Of a stretch of 64,000 nucleotides of DNA, positions 1 through 7,204 are shown in pieces. The position numbers and the translations under genes were made by a program. The notes under the pieces were generated by a model that was not told the origin of the DNA, did no database searches, and was given only the letters and a program-made list of their open reading frames with translations. Source of the DNA: Ignavibacteriales bacterium (GTDB lineage Bacteria > Bacteroidota > Ignavibacteria > Ignavibacteriales > Ignavibacteriaceae); contig CP065001.1 in NCBI GenBank assembly GCA_016700155.1, forward strand, positions 496,001 to 560,000, given 5' to 3'. Position 1 is the first letter of the stretch; the number at the start of each line of letters is the position of its first letter.

Positions 1-1
1 C

Positions 2-892
2 GCAGTCGGTATGCTATCAAATACAGGTATTCAGCTTGCAGTTGATGCTTATGGTCCAATATCAGATAATGCTGGTGGTATTGCCGAGATGTCTGAACTT
101 CCCAAAGAAGTTCGCGGAAGAACTGATAAACTTGATGCAGTCGGGAATACAACCGCGGCTATTGGAAAAGGTTTTGCAATCGGATCTGCAGCACTCACCG
201 CTCTTGCATTGTTTGGTGCGTTTATGACATCTGCCGGGATTCAATCAATTGATATTTCAAAAGCGGATGTTATGGCTGGATTATTTATTGGAGGAATGTT
301 ACCGCTTCTCTTTTCAGCATTAGCAATGAAAGCAGTAGGACGCGCAGCAATGTCGATGATCGAGGAAGTGAGACGTCAATTTAAAAGTATCCCGGCATTA
401 ACCGCGGCACTCAGTGTAATGAAAAAGAATGATGGTAAGGAGATGTCCGAATGGAGTTCAGAAGATAAACATATTTTTGAACAGGCTGACGGAGCTGCAG
501 AATATGGAAAGTGCGTGGAGATTTCTACAAAAGCCGCAATTCGACAAATGGTCTTGCCAGGTCTGCTTGCAGTTGCAGCACCGGTATCTATTGGGTTTGT
601 TGGTGGGGCAGAAATGCTCGGCGGACTTCTTGCAGGTGTAACTGTAACCGGAGTTTTAATGGCAATCTTCCAATCTAATGCCGGAGGTGCATGGGATAAT
701 GCAAAAAAAATGTTTGAGGAAGGTGTTGAAATTAACGGTCAAAAATATTTTAAAGGATCCGATCCGCATAAAGCAGCCGTTGTCGGTGATACTGTAGGGG
801 ATCCGTTTAAGGATACATCGGGTCCGTCGCTTAATATTCTCTTAAAATTAATGTCTGTTGTAGCCCTTGTTATTGCCCCGTTAATTAAATAA
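2..892 (+). CDS. hppA: Membrane-bound ion-translocating pyrophosphatase, C-terminal part
   Basis: This is the C-terminal 296 residues of an integral-membrane pyrophosphatase, which hydrolyses cytoplasmic pyrophosphate to pump H+ or Na+. The frame is open to the left edge, so the gene starts outside the window and the first ATG (11) is internal. Visible family signatures are DNAGGIAEM, GNTTAAIGKGFAIGSA and the C-terminal GDTVGDPFKDTSGPSLN, separated by hydrophobic helices. In the GNTT motif the residue matching position 460 is Ala and the one matching 463 is Gly. In this family that marks the K+-dependent subgroup, which includes both H+ and Na+ pumps. The residues that set ion choice lie upstream of the window. 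The identification is firm; the transported ion is open. Confidence 0.96.
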   Translation, partial: AVGMLSNTGIQLAVDAYGPISDNAGGIAEMSELPKEVRGRTDKLDAVGNTTAAIGKGFAIGSAALTALALFGAFMTSAGIQSIDISKADVMAGLFIGGMLPLLFSALAMKAVGRAAMSMIEEVRRQFKSIPALTAALSVMKKNDGKEMSEWSSEDKHIFEQADGAAEYGKCVEISTKAAIRQMVLPGLLAVAAPVSIGFVGGAEMLGGLLAGVTVTGVLMAIFQSNAGGAWDNAKKMFEEGVEINGQKYFKGSDPHKAAVVGDTVGDPFKDTSGPSLNILLKLMSVVALVIAPLIK

Positions 893-929
893 TTTTGCAG
901 AGCTTTAAATAACATATTTATCAATCCCT

Positions 930-949
930 GCTCTTACTTAAGTAAGGGC
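930..949 (+). terminator. Possible hairpin after hppA
   Basis: A nearly perfect palindrome centred on CTTACTTAAGTAAG, with G-C and G-U closing pairs, lies between hppA and rpsF and is followed by CTTTAATAT. It may be a weak terminator or attenuator ahead of the ribosomal protein operon. The T-run is poor, so the call is tentative. Confidence 0.35.
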
Positions 950-976
950 TTTAATATCCATAGGGAGGTGACACGA

Positions 977-1405
977 ATGAAAACTAACGTTTATGAAAGT
1001 GCTGTTCTTATTAATGCAGCACTTGATGATGAACAGATCGAATCAATAATTTCACGGATTAAAGAAACCATTGTAAATAATGGTGGTGAAATTAGAGAAG
1101 TAGAGAACTGGGGAAGAAAAAGATTAGCCTACATGGTGAAGAAAAGCAAAATCGGTTATTATGCAATATTCCGGTTTAATGCCCCATCTAACCTGCTCAC
1201 CAAACTCGAGCGTTATTATACGCTTGATGAATACATTCTCAGATATCTGACAATCAAACTGGATGCAGATGCAATTGAACATCTTGAGATGCACAAACTC
1301 ATTTCTTCAGTCCCTGAAGTTGTAACTGCTGTTGAAGATGAGCAAGAAACTGAAACGCCAGAAACTGTAAAAGGTGAAATAAATGAAAATGAGAATAATA
1401 ATTAA
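977..1405 (+). CDS. rpsF: 30S ribosomal protein bS6
   Basis: Small-subunit protein that binds 16S rRNA together with bS18. The start at ATG 977 was chosen over the in-frame GTG at 968 because that GTG lies inside a strong Shine-Dalgarno site (AGGGAGGTG, 962-970). The protein has the bS6 pattern YESAVLIN near its N-terminus, followed by ENWGRKRLAY and YTLDEYILRYLTIKL. A Glu/Asn-rich tail of about 45 residues follows the conserved core. It is the first gene of the standard rpsF-ssb-rpsR-rplI operon, all on the same strand with short gaps. Confidence 0.97.
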   Translation: MKTNVYESAVLINAALDDEQIESIISRIKETIVNNGGEIREVENWGRKRLAYMVKKSKIGYYAIFRFNAPSNLLTKLERYYTLDEYILRYLTIKLDADAIEHLEMHKLISSVPEVVTAVEDEQETETPETVKGEINENENNN

Positions 1406-1428
1406 ATAGTCTAGATGGAGGATTAACC

Positions 1429-1914
1429 ATGGCCGATCTAAAAATGCCTGAAATTAACTACGTAATTGTCGCCGGAAATTTAACTAAAGACCCGATTTTT
1501 CGTCAGACGACAAACAACACTCCTGTCGTTAACTTTTCTATTGCTTCTAATAGGAAATATAAAGACAGTTCTAACCAGTGGCAGGAGGATGTATGTTATG
1601 TTGGCATTGTTGCATGGAATAAACTTGCCGAAAGTTGTAAAGAGAGACTTAAAAAAGGATCTGCAGTTTTAGTGGATGGCGAACTTCAGAGCAGAAGCTG
1701 GAAATCAGAGGAAGGTCATAACAGGAGTATCGTTGAAATAAAAGCTCGCAGAATTCAGTTCTTGAATAAAAGGGGAAGAATAAACGAAAACGAGAACGGA
1801 CACGATGCCGAGAATGAAGAAACTGTTGATGTGTTCACAGATGATGCTGTAGATTATACAGAAGATTCTTTCGATAAATTTCTCTCAAATGAAGAGTCTG
1901 ACTTATTAAAATAA
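1429..1914 (+). CDS. ssb: Single-stranded DNA-binding protein
   Basis: OB-fold SSB of 161 residues that coats single-stranded DNA in replication and repair. The core shows VIVAGNLTKDPIFRQT, then PVVNFSIASNRKYKD and the C-terminal strand region VEIKARRIQFL. It sits at the usual place between rpsF and rpsR, with a good GGAGGAT site just upstream. The tail is acidic (EDSFDKFLSNEESDLLK) but does not end in the usual D-D-x-P-F tip through which SSB recruits partner proteins; the last residues are DLLK. That is either a lineage feature or a sign that another SSB carries the partner-binding tip. Confidence 0.96.
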   Translation: MADLKMPEINYVIVAGNLTKDPIFRQTTNNTPVVNFSIASNRKYKDSSNQWQEDVCYVGIVAWNKLAESCKERLKKGSAVLVDGELQSRSWKSEEGHNRSIVEIKARRIQFLNKRGRINENENGHDAENEETVDVFTDDAVDYTEDSFDKFLSNEESDLLK

Positions 1915-1928
1915 TTGAAAGTTTAAAA

Positions 1929-2159
1929 ATGAAGAAAGAAATAAAAGCAAAAAAAATATGCAGGTTTACCCAGAATAAAGTAAAATACATCGACTATAAA
2001 GATGTAAAACTTTTACAAAGGTATACTACTGAACAGGGAAAGATTATCCCGAAAAGAATAACCGGTACCAGTTCCAAATACCAGAGAGAACTGTCCATCG
2101 CAATTAAACGAGCAAGACATATGGCTTTGTTACCGTATGTTTCTGACACTATCCGATAG
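1929..2159 (+). CDS. rpsR: 30S ribosomal protein bS18
   Basis: Small-subunit protein of 76 residues that forms a heterodimer with bS6 on 16S rRNA. The conserved core IDYKDVKLLQRYTTEQGKI is followed by PKRITGTSSKYQRELSIAI and a basic C-terminus. The gene lies 14 bases after ssb and 17 bases before rplI, so it is co-transcribed with them. The length is normal for the family. Confidence 0.97.
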   Translation: MKKEIKAKKICRFTQNKVKYIDYKDVKLLQRYTTEQGKIIPKRITGTSSKYQRELSIAIKRARHMALLPYVSDTIR

Positions 2160-2176
2160 CCCAAACAGGAGAATAA

Positions 2177-2620
2177 ATGAAAGTAATATTAAGACAAAAC
2201 ATAGAAACACTCGGACAAATTGGGGAGATAGTTGAAGTAAAAGACGGTTATGCCGAAAATTATCTTATACCCCGTAAACTCGCCTACGCGGCTCTAAAAG
2301 GAAATATAAGAGCTCTTGAAGAAGAGAAGAAAAATCTTTCCAAGAAAAGGGAACAGGAATTAAAGGCTGCGGAATTACTTGCGACTGAACTTGAAAAAGT
2401 TTCGGTCACCATTCCCGTCCAGGTAGGAGAAGAGGATAAGATATTCGGATCAGTCACAACTCAAATGTTAGCTGATGCACTTAAAGAAAAAGGTTATGAA
2501 ATCGATAAAAGAAAAATTGAGATTGAAGAACAGATAAAATCTCTTGGCATATATACTATTACTGTTAAGTTGCACACAAGTGTTGCAGCTAAAGTTAAAG
2601 TGTGGGTTGTTAGAGAATAA
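2177..2620 (+). CDS. rplI: 50S ribosomal protein bL9
   Basis: Large-subunit protein of 147 residues. The N-terminal rRNA-binding domain has the family signature G-x-I-V-E-V-K-D-G-Y-A-E-N-Y-L-I-P. It is followed by the long charged connecting helix (about residues 45-75) and a C-terminal domain with FGSVTTQMLADAL. It is the last gene of the rpsF operon and is followed within 25 bases by a strong terminator. An AGGAG site precedes the ATG. Confidence 0.97.
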   Translation: MKVILRQNIETLGQIGEIVEVKDGYAENYLIPRKLAYAALKGNIRALEEEKKNLSKKREQELKAAELLATELEKVSVTIPVQVGEEDKIFGSVTTQMLADALKEKGYEIDKRKIEIEEQIKSLGIYTITVKLHTSVAAKVKVWVVRE

Positions 2621-2643
2621 CTTACCGAATAGGTTTAAAACTG

Positions 2644-2674
2644 AAAAAGGAACGGCGATCGTTCCTTTTTTTTT
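2644..2674 (+). terminator. Rho-independent terminator of the rpsF-rplI operon
   Basis: An 11-bp perfect stem (AAAAAGGAACG at 2644-2654 with CGTTCCTTTTT at 2660-2670) encloses a 5-base loop and runs into a tract of nine T. The A-tract on the left gives a T-tract on the other strand, so the same hairpin can end the convergent rpmB transcript. Confidence 0.87.
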
Positions 2675-2695
2675 GGCTATAGCAAACGGAAAAAT

Positions 2696-2935
2696 TTATC
2701 TTGCTTTAACTTTGTTTTCCCGCACAAGCTGTGCAATCTGTGCAGTACCGTATTTAGATATAGTTTTAATTGCGCTTGTGGATAATTTTAAAGTAATAAA
2801 CCGGTTCAGTTCCTGAACCCATATTCTCTTCTTTTGAAGGTTCGGAAGGAATCTTCTCTTTCTTCTGTTATTGGCGTGAGAAACATGGTTTCCTGCTATT
2901 GGGCCTGTTCCTGTTAATTGGCATCTACGTGACAT
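2696..2935 (-). CDS. rpmB: 50S ribosomal protein bL28
   Basis: Small basic protein of 79 residues of the large subunit. It opens with the family signature SRRCQLTGTGPIAGNHVSHA, then NRRKRRFLPNLQKKRIWV, and ends with the segment around SAIKTISKYG. Transcribed toward the rpsF operon, with which it shares a terminator. The start is supported by AGGAG seven bases before ATG. Only one cysteine is present, so this is not a zinc-binding form. Confidence 0.95.
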   Translation of the reverse strand: MSRRCQLTGTGPIAGNHVSHANNRRKRRFLPNLQKKRIWVQELNRFITLKLSTSAIKTISKYGTAQIAQLVRENKVKAR

Positions 2936-3245
2936 TTCATTACTCCTGATTCAACGCTTAATAATTTTGAGCCATTAATATAGGACATTTTGTTCAAAAT
3001 TCTTAAACATTTTTAAATATTTTTATGGACTTTTTCCTTAGATATTCCAGTAATGCTCAAATTGTTGAAAAACTGAGGAAAACGGAAAATTTAGTTTATA
3101 GGTTGCACTCTCAATTTTAATCTCACATATAATTTGACAAATAGAAATTCCCTGCTATCTTTAATCCCGAAGGTGTTAATCTTTTACTGCACGCAATGAA
3201 CGATCCAAAAACTATACAACAAGTTTCTAATGAAAGGGAATAACT
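2936..3245. other. Divergent intergenic region between rpmB and the YciO-like gene
   Basis: No reading frame with coding character is seen in these 310 bases. The left side should hold the rpmB promoter. The right side holds a candidate Bacteroidota-type promoter at 3133-3162. No stable RNA fold or repeat was recognised by eye. Confidence 0.5.
3133..3162 (+). promoter_or_regulatory. Candidate Bacteroidota-type promoter for the YciO-like gene
   Basis: TTTG at 3133-3136, a 19-base spacer and TATCTTT at 3156-3162 match the -33/-7 layout (TTTG and TAnnTTTG) known for the main sigma factor of Bacteroidota. The leader to the start at 3246 would be about 75 bases. Confidence 0.5.
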
Positions 3246-3857
3246 ATGGAATTCTATGAACTTCATCCTGAAACACCGCAATTAAGATTTATCAATAAGG
3301 CTGTCAAAGTATTAAAAGAAGGAGGAGTAATTATCTATCCAACTGATACGGTATATGGCATTGGTTGTGATATTTTTAATAAAGAAGCATTAGAAAGAAT
3401 ATTTGAAATTAAAAATGACAGTACCAACAAGCTGTTCAGCTTTGTGTGTTCGGATCTAAAAGACATCTCCAGGTACGCAAAAGTTTCGGATTATGCTTAT
3501 CGAACTATGAAACATCTTTTACCCGGACCTTATACATTCATATTACCGGCTGCAAAAGAAGTTCCTAAAAAATTATGGAGTAAAAGGAGAACCGTGGGTA
3601 TCCGTGTCCCGAATCATTCAGTTACACTATCGCTTGTAGGTGAATTAGGAAACCCGATTATTTCAACAAGTGCAACAAACCGGAAAGGTGAAATTCTTTA
3701 CAATCCGGATGAGATAAAAAATATTTTTTCATCGCAGGTTGACCTTATGCTGTCTTCAGGATATCTGCAGGGAGATCCATCAAGCGTTGTGGATCTAAGT
3801 GAAGATGCCCCTGAAGTAATTCGCGAAGGCGCAGGTGATGTAAGCCTTTTTGTTTAG
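3246..3857 (+). CDS. Sua5/YciO/YrdC family protein, YciO-like
   Basis: A 203-residue protein of the family that makes threonylcarbamoyl-AMP for the t6A modification of ANN-decoding tRNAs. The nucleotide-binding fold is visible from GGVIIYPTDTVYGIGCD (about 27-43) through HLLPGPYTFILPAAKEVP (about 88-105), GIRVPNH and ISTSATN. Its length and the C-terminal segment DPSSVVDLSEDAPEVIREG fit E. coli YciO better than TsaC or Sua5, which may mean a role other than t6A synthesis; this cannot be settled here. The gene stands alone and its stop lies one base from that of the convergent SDR gene. Confidence 0.88.
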   Translation: MEFYELHPETPQLRFINKAVKVLKEGGVIIYPTDTVYGIGCDIFNKEALERIFEIKNDSTNKLFSFVCSDLKDISRYAKVSDYAYRTMKHLLPGPYTFILPAAKEVPKKLWSKRRTVGIRVPNHSVTLSLVGELGNPIISTSATNRKGEILYNPDEIKNIFSSQVDLMLSSGYLQGDPSSVVDLSEDAPEVIREGAGDVSLFV

Positions 3858-3858
3858 T

Positions 3859-4623
3859 CTACGCTTCTCTTATCAAATGCATGGTTGAAGCCTGGACAGT
3901 CGGCATAACAACTATCTCATTTATGTTGACGTGTGGAGGTCTTGTTGCACAGTACATAACTGTGTCAGCAATATCCTCTGGGCTCAATGGTTTTGTTCCT
4001 TCATAAACTTTTTTTGCACGTTCTTCGTCGCCGGAAAAACGTACAAGGCTGAATTCTGTTTCCACCATTCCCGGATCAACTGAAGTTATTCTTATATTCT
4101 TATCAAGCAGATCAATCCGCATACCCTTAGTGAGTGCCTTAACGGCAAACTTTGTAGCGCAATAAACATTTCCCATTGGGTAAACTTCATGTCCGGCAAT
4201 TGAGCCGATATTAATTATATGTCCGAATCCTCTTTCGACCATCAATGGGGAGATCATTCGCGTCATAAACAAAAGACCTTTAACATTTGTATCGATCATT
4301 TCTTCCCAATCCTGAATTTTGCCTTCATCAATTTTACTAAGTCCCCGAGCTAATCCAGCATTGTTTATAAGCACATCGATTTTTTTCCAATGGTCCGGTA
4401 AAGAATTTATTTTATTCTCGACATCTTTTTTATCCCTTACATCCAACTGAAGATTTAATACATCATTACCCGAAAGCTTTTTTAGATCATTACTGAACTT
4501 TTCCAGTAGTTCTATCCTTCTGGAGATCAAAATCAATTTTGCACCTGCTTTTGCAAATTCAAATGCGCATGCTTTACCAATTCCGGCAGAAGCTCCTGTG
4601 ATAACAACTATTTTATTTTTCAT
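3859..4623 (-). CDS. Short-chain dehydrogenase/reductase (YdfG-like)
   Basis: Classical SDR of about 254 residues with an NAD(P)-binding Rossmann fold: TGASAGIG near the N-terminus, NNAG in the middle, then the catalytic Ser (IGSIAG) and the YCATK Tyr-Lys pair. An Arg pair follows the second strand (ISRRIELL), which suggests NADP(H). The overall pattern resembles YdfG/serine dehydrogenase-type SDRs, but the substrate is unknown. The start is uncertain. ATG 4623 gives the family-like MKNKIVVITG; GTG 4632 has better spacing to an AAAGGG site; a TTG at 4647 is least likely. Confidence 0.9.
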   Translation of the reverse strand: MKNKIVVITGASAGIGKACAFEFAKAGAKLILISRRIELLEKFSNDLKKLSGNDVLNLQLDVRDKKDVENKINSLPDHWKKIDVLINNAGLARGLSKIDEGKIQDWEEMIDTNVKGLLFMTRMISPLMVERGFGHIINIGSIAGHEVYPMGNVYCATKFAVKALTKGMRIDLLDKNIRITSVDPGMVETEFSLVRFSGDEERAKKVYEGTKPLSPEDIADTVMYCATRPPHVNINEIVVMPTVQASTMHLIREA

Positions 4624-4708
4624 TTCGTACACAATAAACCCTTTCAATTAAACTTGAAAATTCCGTAATCAACTTAATAAAGAAGCTTTTGAAGGGAAAG
4701 CGAAAGGA

Positions 4709-5725
4709 CTAAAAACATCCTGGGATTTTTGAACTGCATTTATAACATCTGTCTTTCACAATTCTGTTGTGAAGCACTTTGTGCCAGTCACGTTCAATCA
4801 ATTTTGTCTTACACGAAGGACAATAAGTAATCTGTCCTTCTGCATTATGAACATTACCGACATAACAAAATTTAACTCCCATTGATAGTGCAATTGATCT
4901 TGCCCGAATAAGTGTAGCTTCCGGTGTTCTTGATTTTTCCATCATTTTAAAGTCAGGATGGAATGCTGTAAAATGTAAAGGTATAGAATCACCGAGATTT
5001 TTTAATATCCAATCACATTCATTTTTTATTTCTTCATCAGAATCATTTTCATCCGGGATCAGCAGGGTAGTTATTTCAAACCATATATCGGTTTCATTCT
5101 TCAACCATAACAAAGTATCAAGCACATCATCTAGATGCGAAAAAGTAACCTTATGGTAAAACTTTTCTGTAAACGCTTTCAGATCGACATTGGCTGCATC
5201 AATATATTGATAGACATCTTTGCGTGCTTCCTTGTCAATATAACCTGCTGTAACCATAACAGATTTTATTTTTTCTTCTCTGGCAATTCTGCTGATATCG
5301 ATTACATACTCACCGAATATTGTCGGATCATTATATGTAAACGCAATTGATGGCGCTGAATATTTTTTTGCGAGCCGGACAACATCTTCGGGAGAAACAT
5401 CGAGAGCATTCAGATCATCAAGTTTTGCTTTACTGATCGACCAGTTCTGACAAAACTTGCAGCCAAGATTGCAGCCTGCTGTACCAAAACTTAGAATGTC
5501 TGTACCGGGATAAAAATGATTGAGCGGTTTTTTTTCAACAGGATCAATTGCAAAACCAGTTGGTCGTCCATAACCAAGAGTGATTAATTTTCCGTTTTGA
5601 TTTTGACGAATATAGCAAAAGCCCGGCTGACCATCGCCCATTTTACAGTAACGAGGACAAAGCGTACAAAGTATTTTATCGTTCTCAACAGGCTTCCACC
5701 ATAACGCTTCTTTTACATCAAACAT
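4709..5725 (-). CDS. amrS: AmmeMemoRadiSam system radical SAM enzyme
   Basis: Radical SAM protein of about 338 residues from ATG 5725 (a TTG at 5749 would add eight residues). Near the N-terminus is a cysteine-rich stretch, CTLCPRYCKMGDGQPGFC. The radical SAM cluster motif C-x3-C-x2-C appears in GTAGCNLGCKFCQNW. The C-terminal end carries further C-x2-C pairs (CPSC, CYKC) that could hold zinc. This combination is that of AmrS in the AmmeMemoRadiSam set, whose reaction is not established as far as I know. The usual AMMECR1 and Memo partner genes are not in this window. The next gene on the same strand is pyk, 39 bases upstream. Confidence 0.9.
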   Translation of the reverse strand: MFDVKEALWWKPVENDKILCTLCPRYCKMGDGQPGFCYIRQNQNGKLITLGYGRPTGFAIDPVEKKPLNHFYPGTDILSFGTAGCNLGCKFCQNWSISKAKLDDLNALDVSPEDVVRLAKKYSAPSIAFTYNDPTIFGEYVIDISRIAREEKIKSVMVTAGYIDKEARKDVYQYIDAANVDLKAFTEKFYHKVTFSHLDDVLDTLLWLKNETDIWFEITTLLIPDENDSDEEIKNECDWILKNLGDSIPLHFTAFHPDFKMMEKSRTPEATLIRARSIALSMGVKFCYVGNVHNAEGQITYCPSCKTKLIERDWHKVLHNRIVKDRCYKCSSKIPGCF

Positions 5726-5764
5726 TTTTTTCTCATCTAATGAAAACAATACTACAATATTGTT

Positions 5765-7204
5765 TTATTCTATTACTTCAATCCGTAACCAGTTCACTCT
5801 GCTTTTATCTGAATAAGGTGCGCCGGAAGCAAACACAACAACGTCATCTTTTTTAACGCAGCCGTTTTCTAAAATTATTTTTTTTGCTTTATCAATTGCC
5901 ATATGCTCTTTATCAATCGAATCCATATAAACAGGAATCACACCCCATCGTAAACAAAGTTTGTTCATTGTGTCAAAGCTGTCAGAGAGTGCGATTATTT
6001 TTGCTTTCGGTCTGAACTTAGAGAAATTAATTGCAGTTCTTCCTTTATTAGTCAAAACAACAATCGCACGTGCGTTAACCTGCTTGCTTAACATTGATAT
6101 GGCACGTCCGACTGAATCAAATAAATTTTCCTCAAGTGTTGACGGTACTTCTACTTTGTGTTCAATCATTTCAATTGAATGATCATCAGAATTCTTTAAA
6201 ATGTCATTCATAATTTTTACTGATTGAACAGGGAACTTACCAACGGATGTTTCCGCGCTTAACATCACAACATCAGTCCCGTCCCACACAGCGTTAGCAA
6301 CATCAGATGCTTCTGCTCTAGTCGGCACCGGGTTATTAACCATCGACTCAAGCATTTGTGTCGCGGTAATGACAAGCTTTCCGACAGCGTTACATCTCAG
6401 AATAATTTTTTTCTGGATGATAGGAACTTCCTGGGGAGCCATTTCAACTCCAAGATCACCTCGTGCAACCATTATACCATCCGCTGCATTCAATATTGAT
6501 TCAAAATTTTCTACCGCTTCAGGTTTTTCAATCTTAGCAATTACTGGAATAGAAGAATTTTTTTTCTTCAGCCATTCTTTGAGTTTGATAACATCTTCTG
6601 CCTCACGGACAAATGACAGCGCGATAAAATCAACTCGGTGTTTCAAAGCGAATTCAAGGTCTCTGAAATCTTTTTCAGTAACTGATGCCGTAGAAAGTTT
6701 CATTCCCGGAAGGTTCATCCCTTTTTTAGGACGAAGGATTCCTCCTTCTTCTATCTCACAAATCACACTTTTGTCTTCTTTGCCGGTGATGCGAAGTTTT
6801 ATTAATCCGTCATCTATTAAAATTTTATCACCTATTCTCGCATCATCAACAAGGCTTTTATAAGAAGTTGAGATCATTTCCTTTGTACCGATATGGTCGT
6901 CAGTTGTGATCTTTATTATGTCTCCTGTCGATATATAAATTTCCGGTTGTGAAAGTTCACCAAGTCGTATTTTAGGTCCCTGTAGATCAATAAGAACTGC
7001 GAGTGGTAAATTCTCCGCGACACAAGCTTCGTGAATATTATGGTAGAGCGTTTCGTAAAAATCATAATTGCCGTGAGAAAAATTCAGTCTCACACCATCC
7101 GTGCCTGCGTTTAATAATTGCTTGATTGTGCCTAGTGATGATGTTGCGGGACCAAGCGTGCACAACATTTTAGTCTTTGAGAAATTATCAGGGTAGTTTT
7201 TCAT
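5765..7204 (-). CDS. pyk: Pyruvate kinase
   Basis: A 479-residue glycolytic enzyme converting phosphoenolpyruvate and ADP to pyruvate and ATP. Seen are the N-terminal KMLCTLGPATSSLGTI, GVRLNFSHG, the catalytic-Lys region PVIAKIEKPEAVENF, metal ligands in DGIMVARGDLGVE, and TATQMLESM before ARAEAS-like RAEASDVANAVWDGTD. The C-terminal regulatory-type domain is present and the length is normal for type II enzymes. Its ATG overlaps the stop of the upstream Lon-like gene by four bases, so translation of the two is probably coupled. Confidence 0.97.
   Translation of the reverse strand: MKNYPDNFSKTKMLCTLGPATSSLGTIKQLLNAGTDGVRLNFSHGNYDFYETLYHNIHEACVAENLPLAVLIDLQGPKIRLGELSQPEIYISTGDIIKITTDDHIGTKEMISTSYKSLVDDARIGDKILIDDGLIKLRITGKEDKSVICEIEEGGILRPKKGMNLPGMKLSTASVTEKDFRDLEFALKHRVDFIALSFVREAEDVIKLKEWLKKKNSSIPVIAKIEKPEAVENFESILNAADGIMVARGDLGVEMAPQEVPIIQKKIILRCNAVGKLVITATQMLESMVNNPVPTRAEASDVANAVWDGTDVVMLSAETSVGKFPVQSVKIMNDILKNSDDHSIEMIEHKVEVPSTLEENLFDSVGRAISMLSKQVNARAIVVLTNKGRTAINFSKFRPKAKIIALSDSFDTMNKLCLRWGVIPVYMDSIDKEHMAIDKAKKIILENGCVKKDDVVVFASGAPYSDKSRVNWLRIEVIE

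Noticed and set aside
6369..6863. 164-residue frame on the strand opposite to pyk
   Set aside because: Its composition is that of a shadow of the pyk coding strand (Ser/Ile/Phe-rich, no motif), and pyk is certain.
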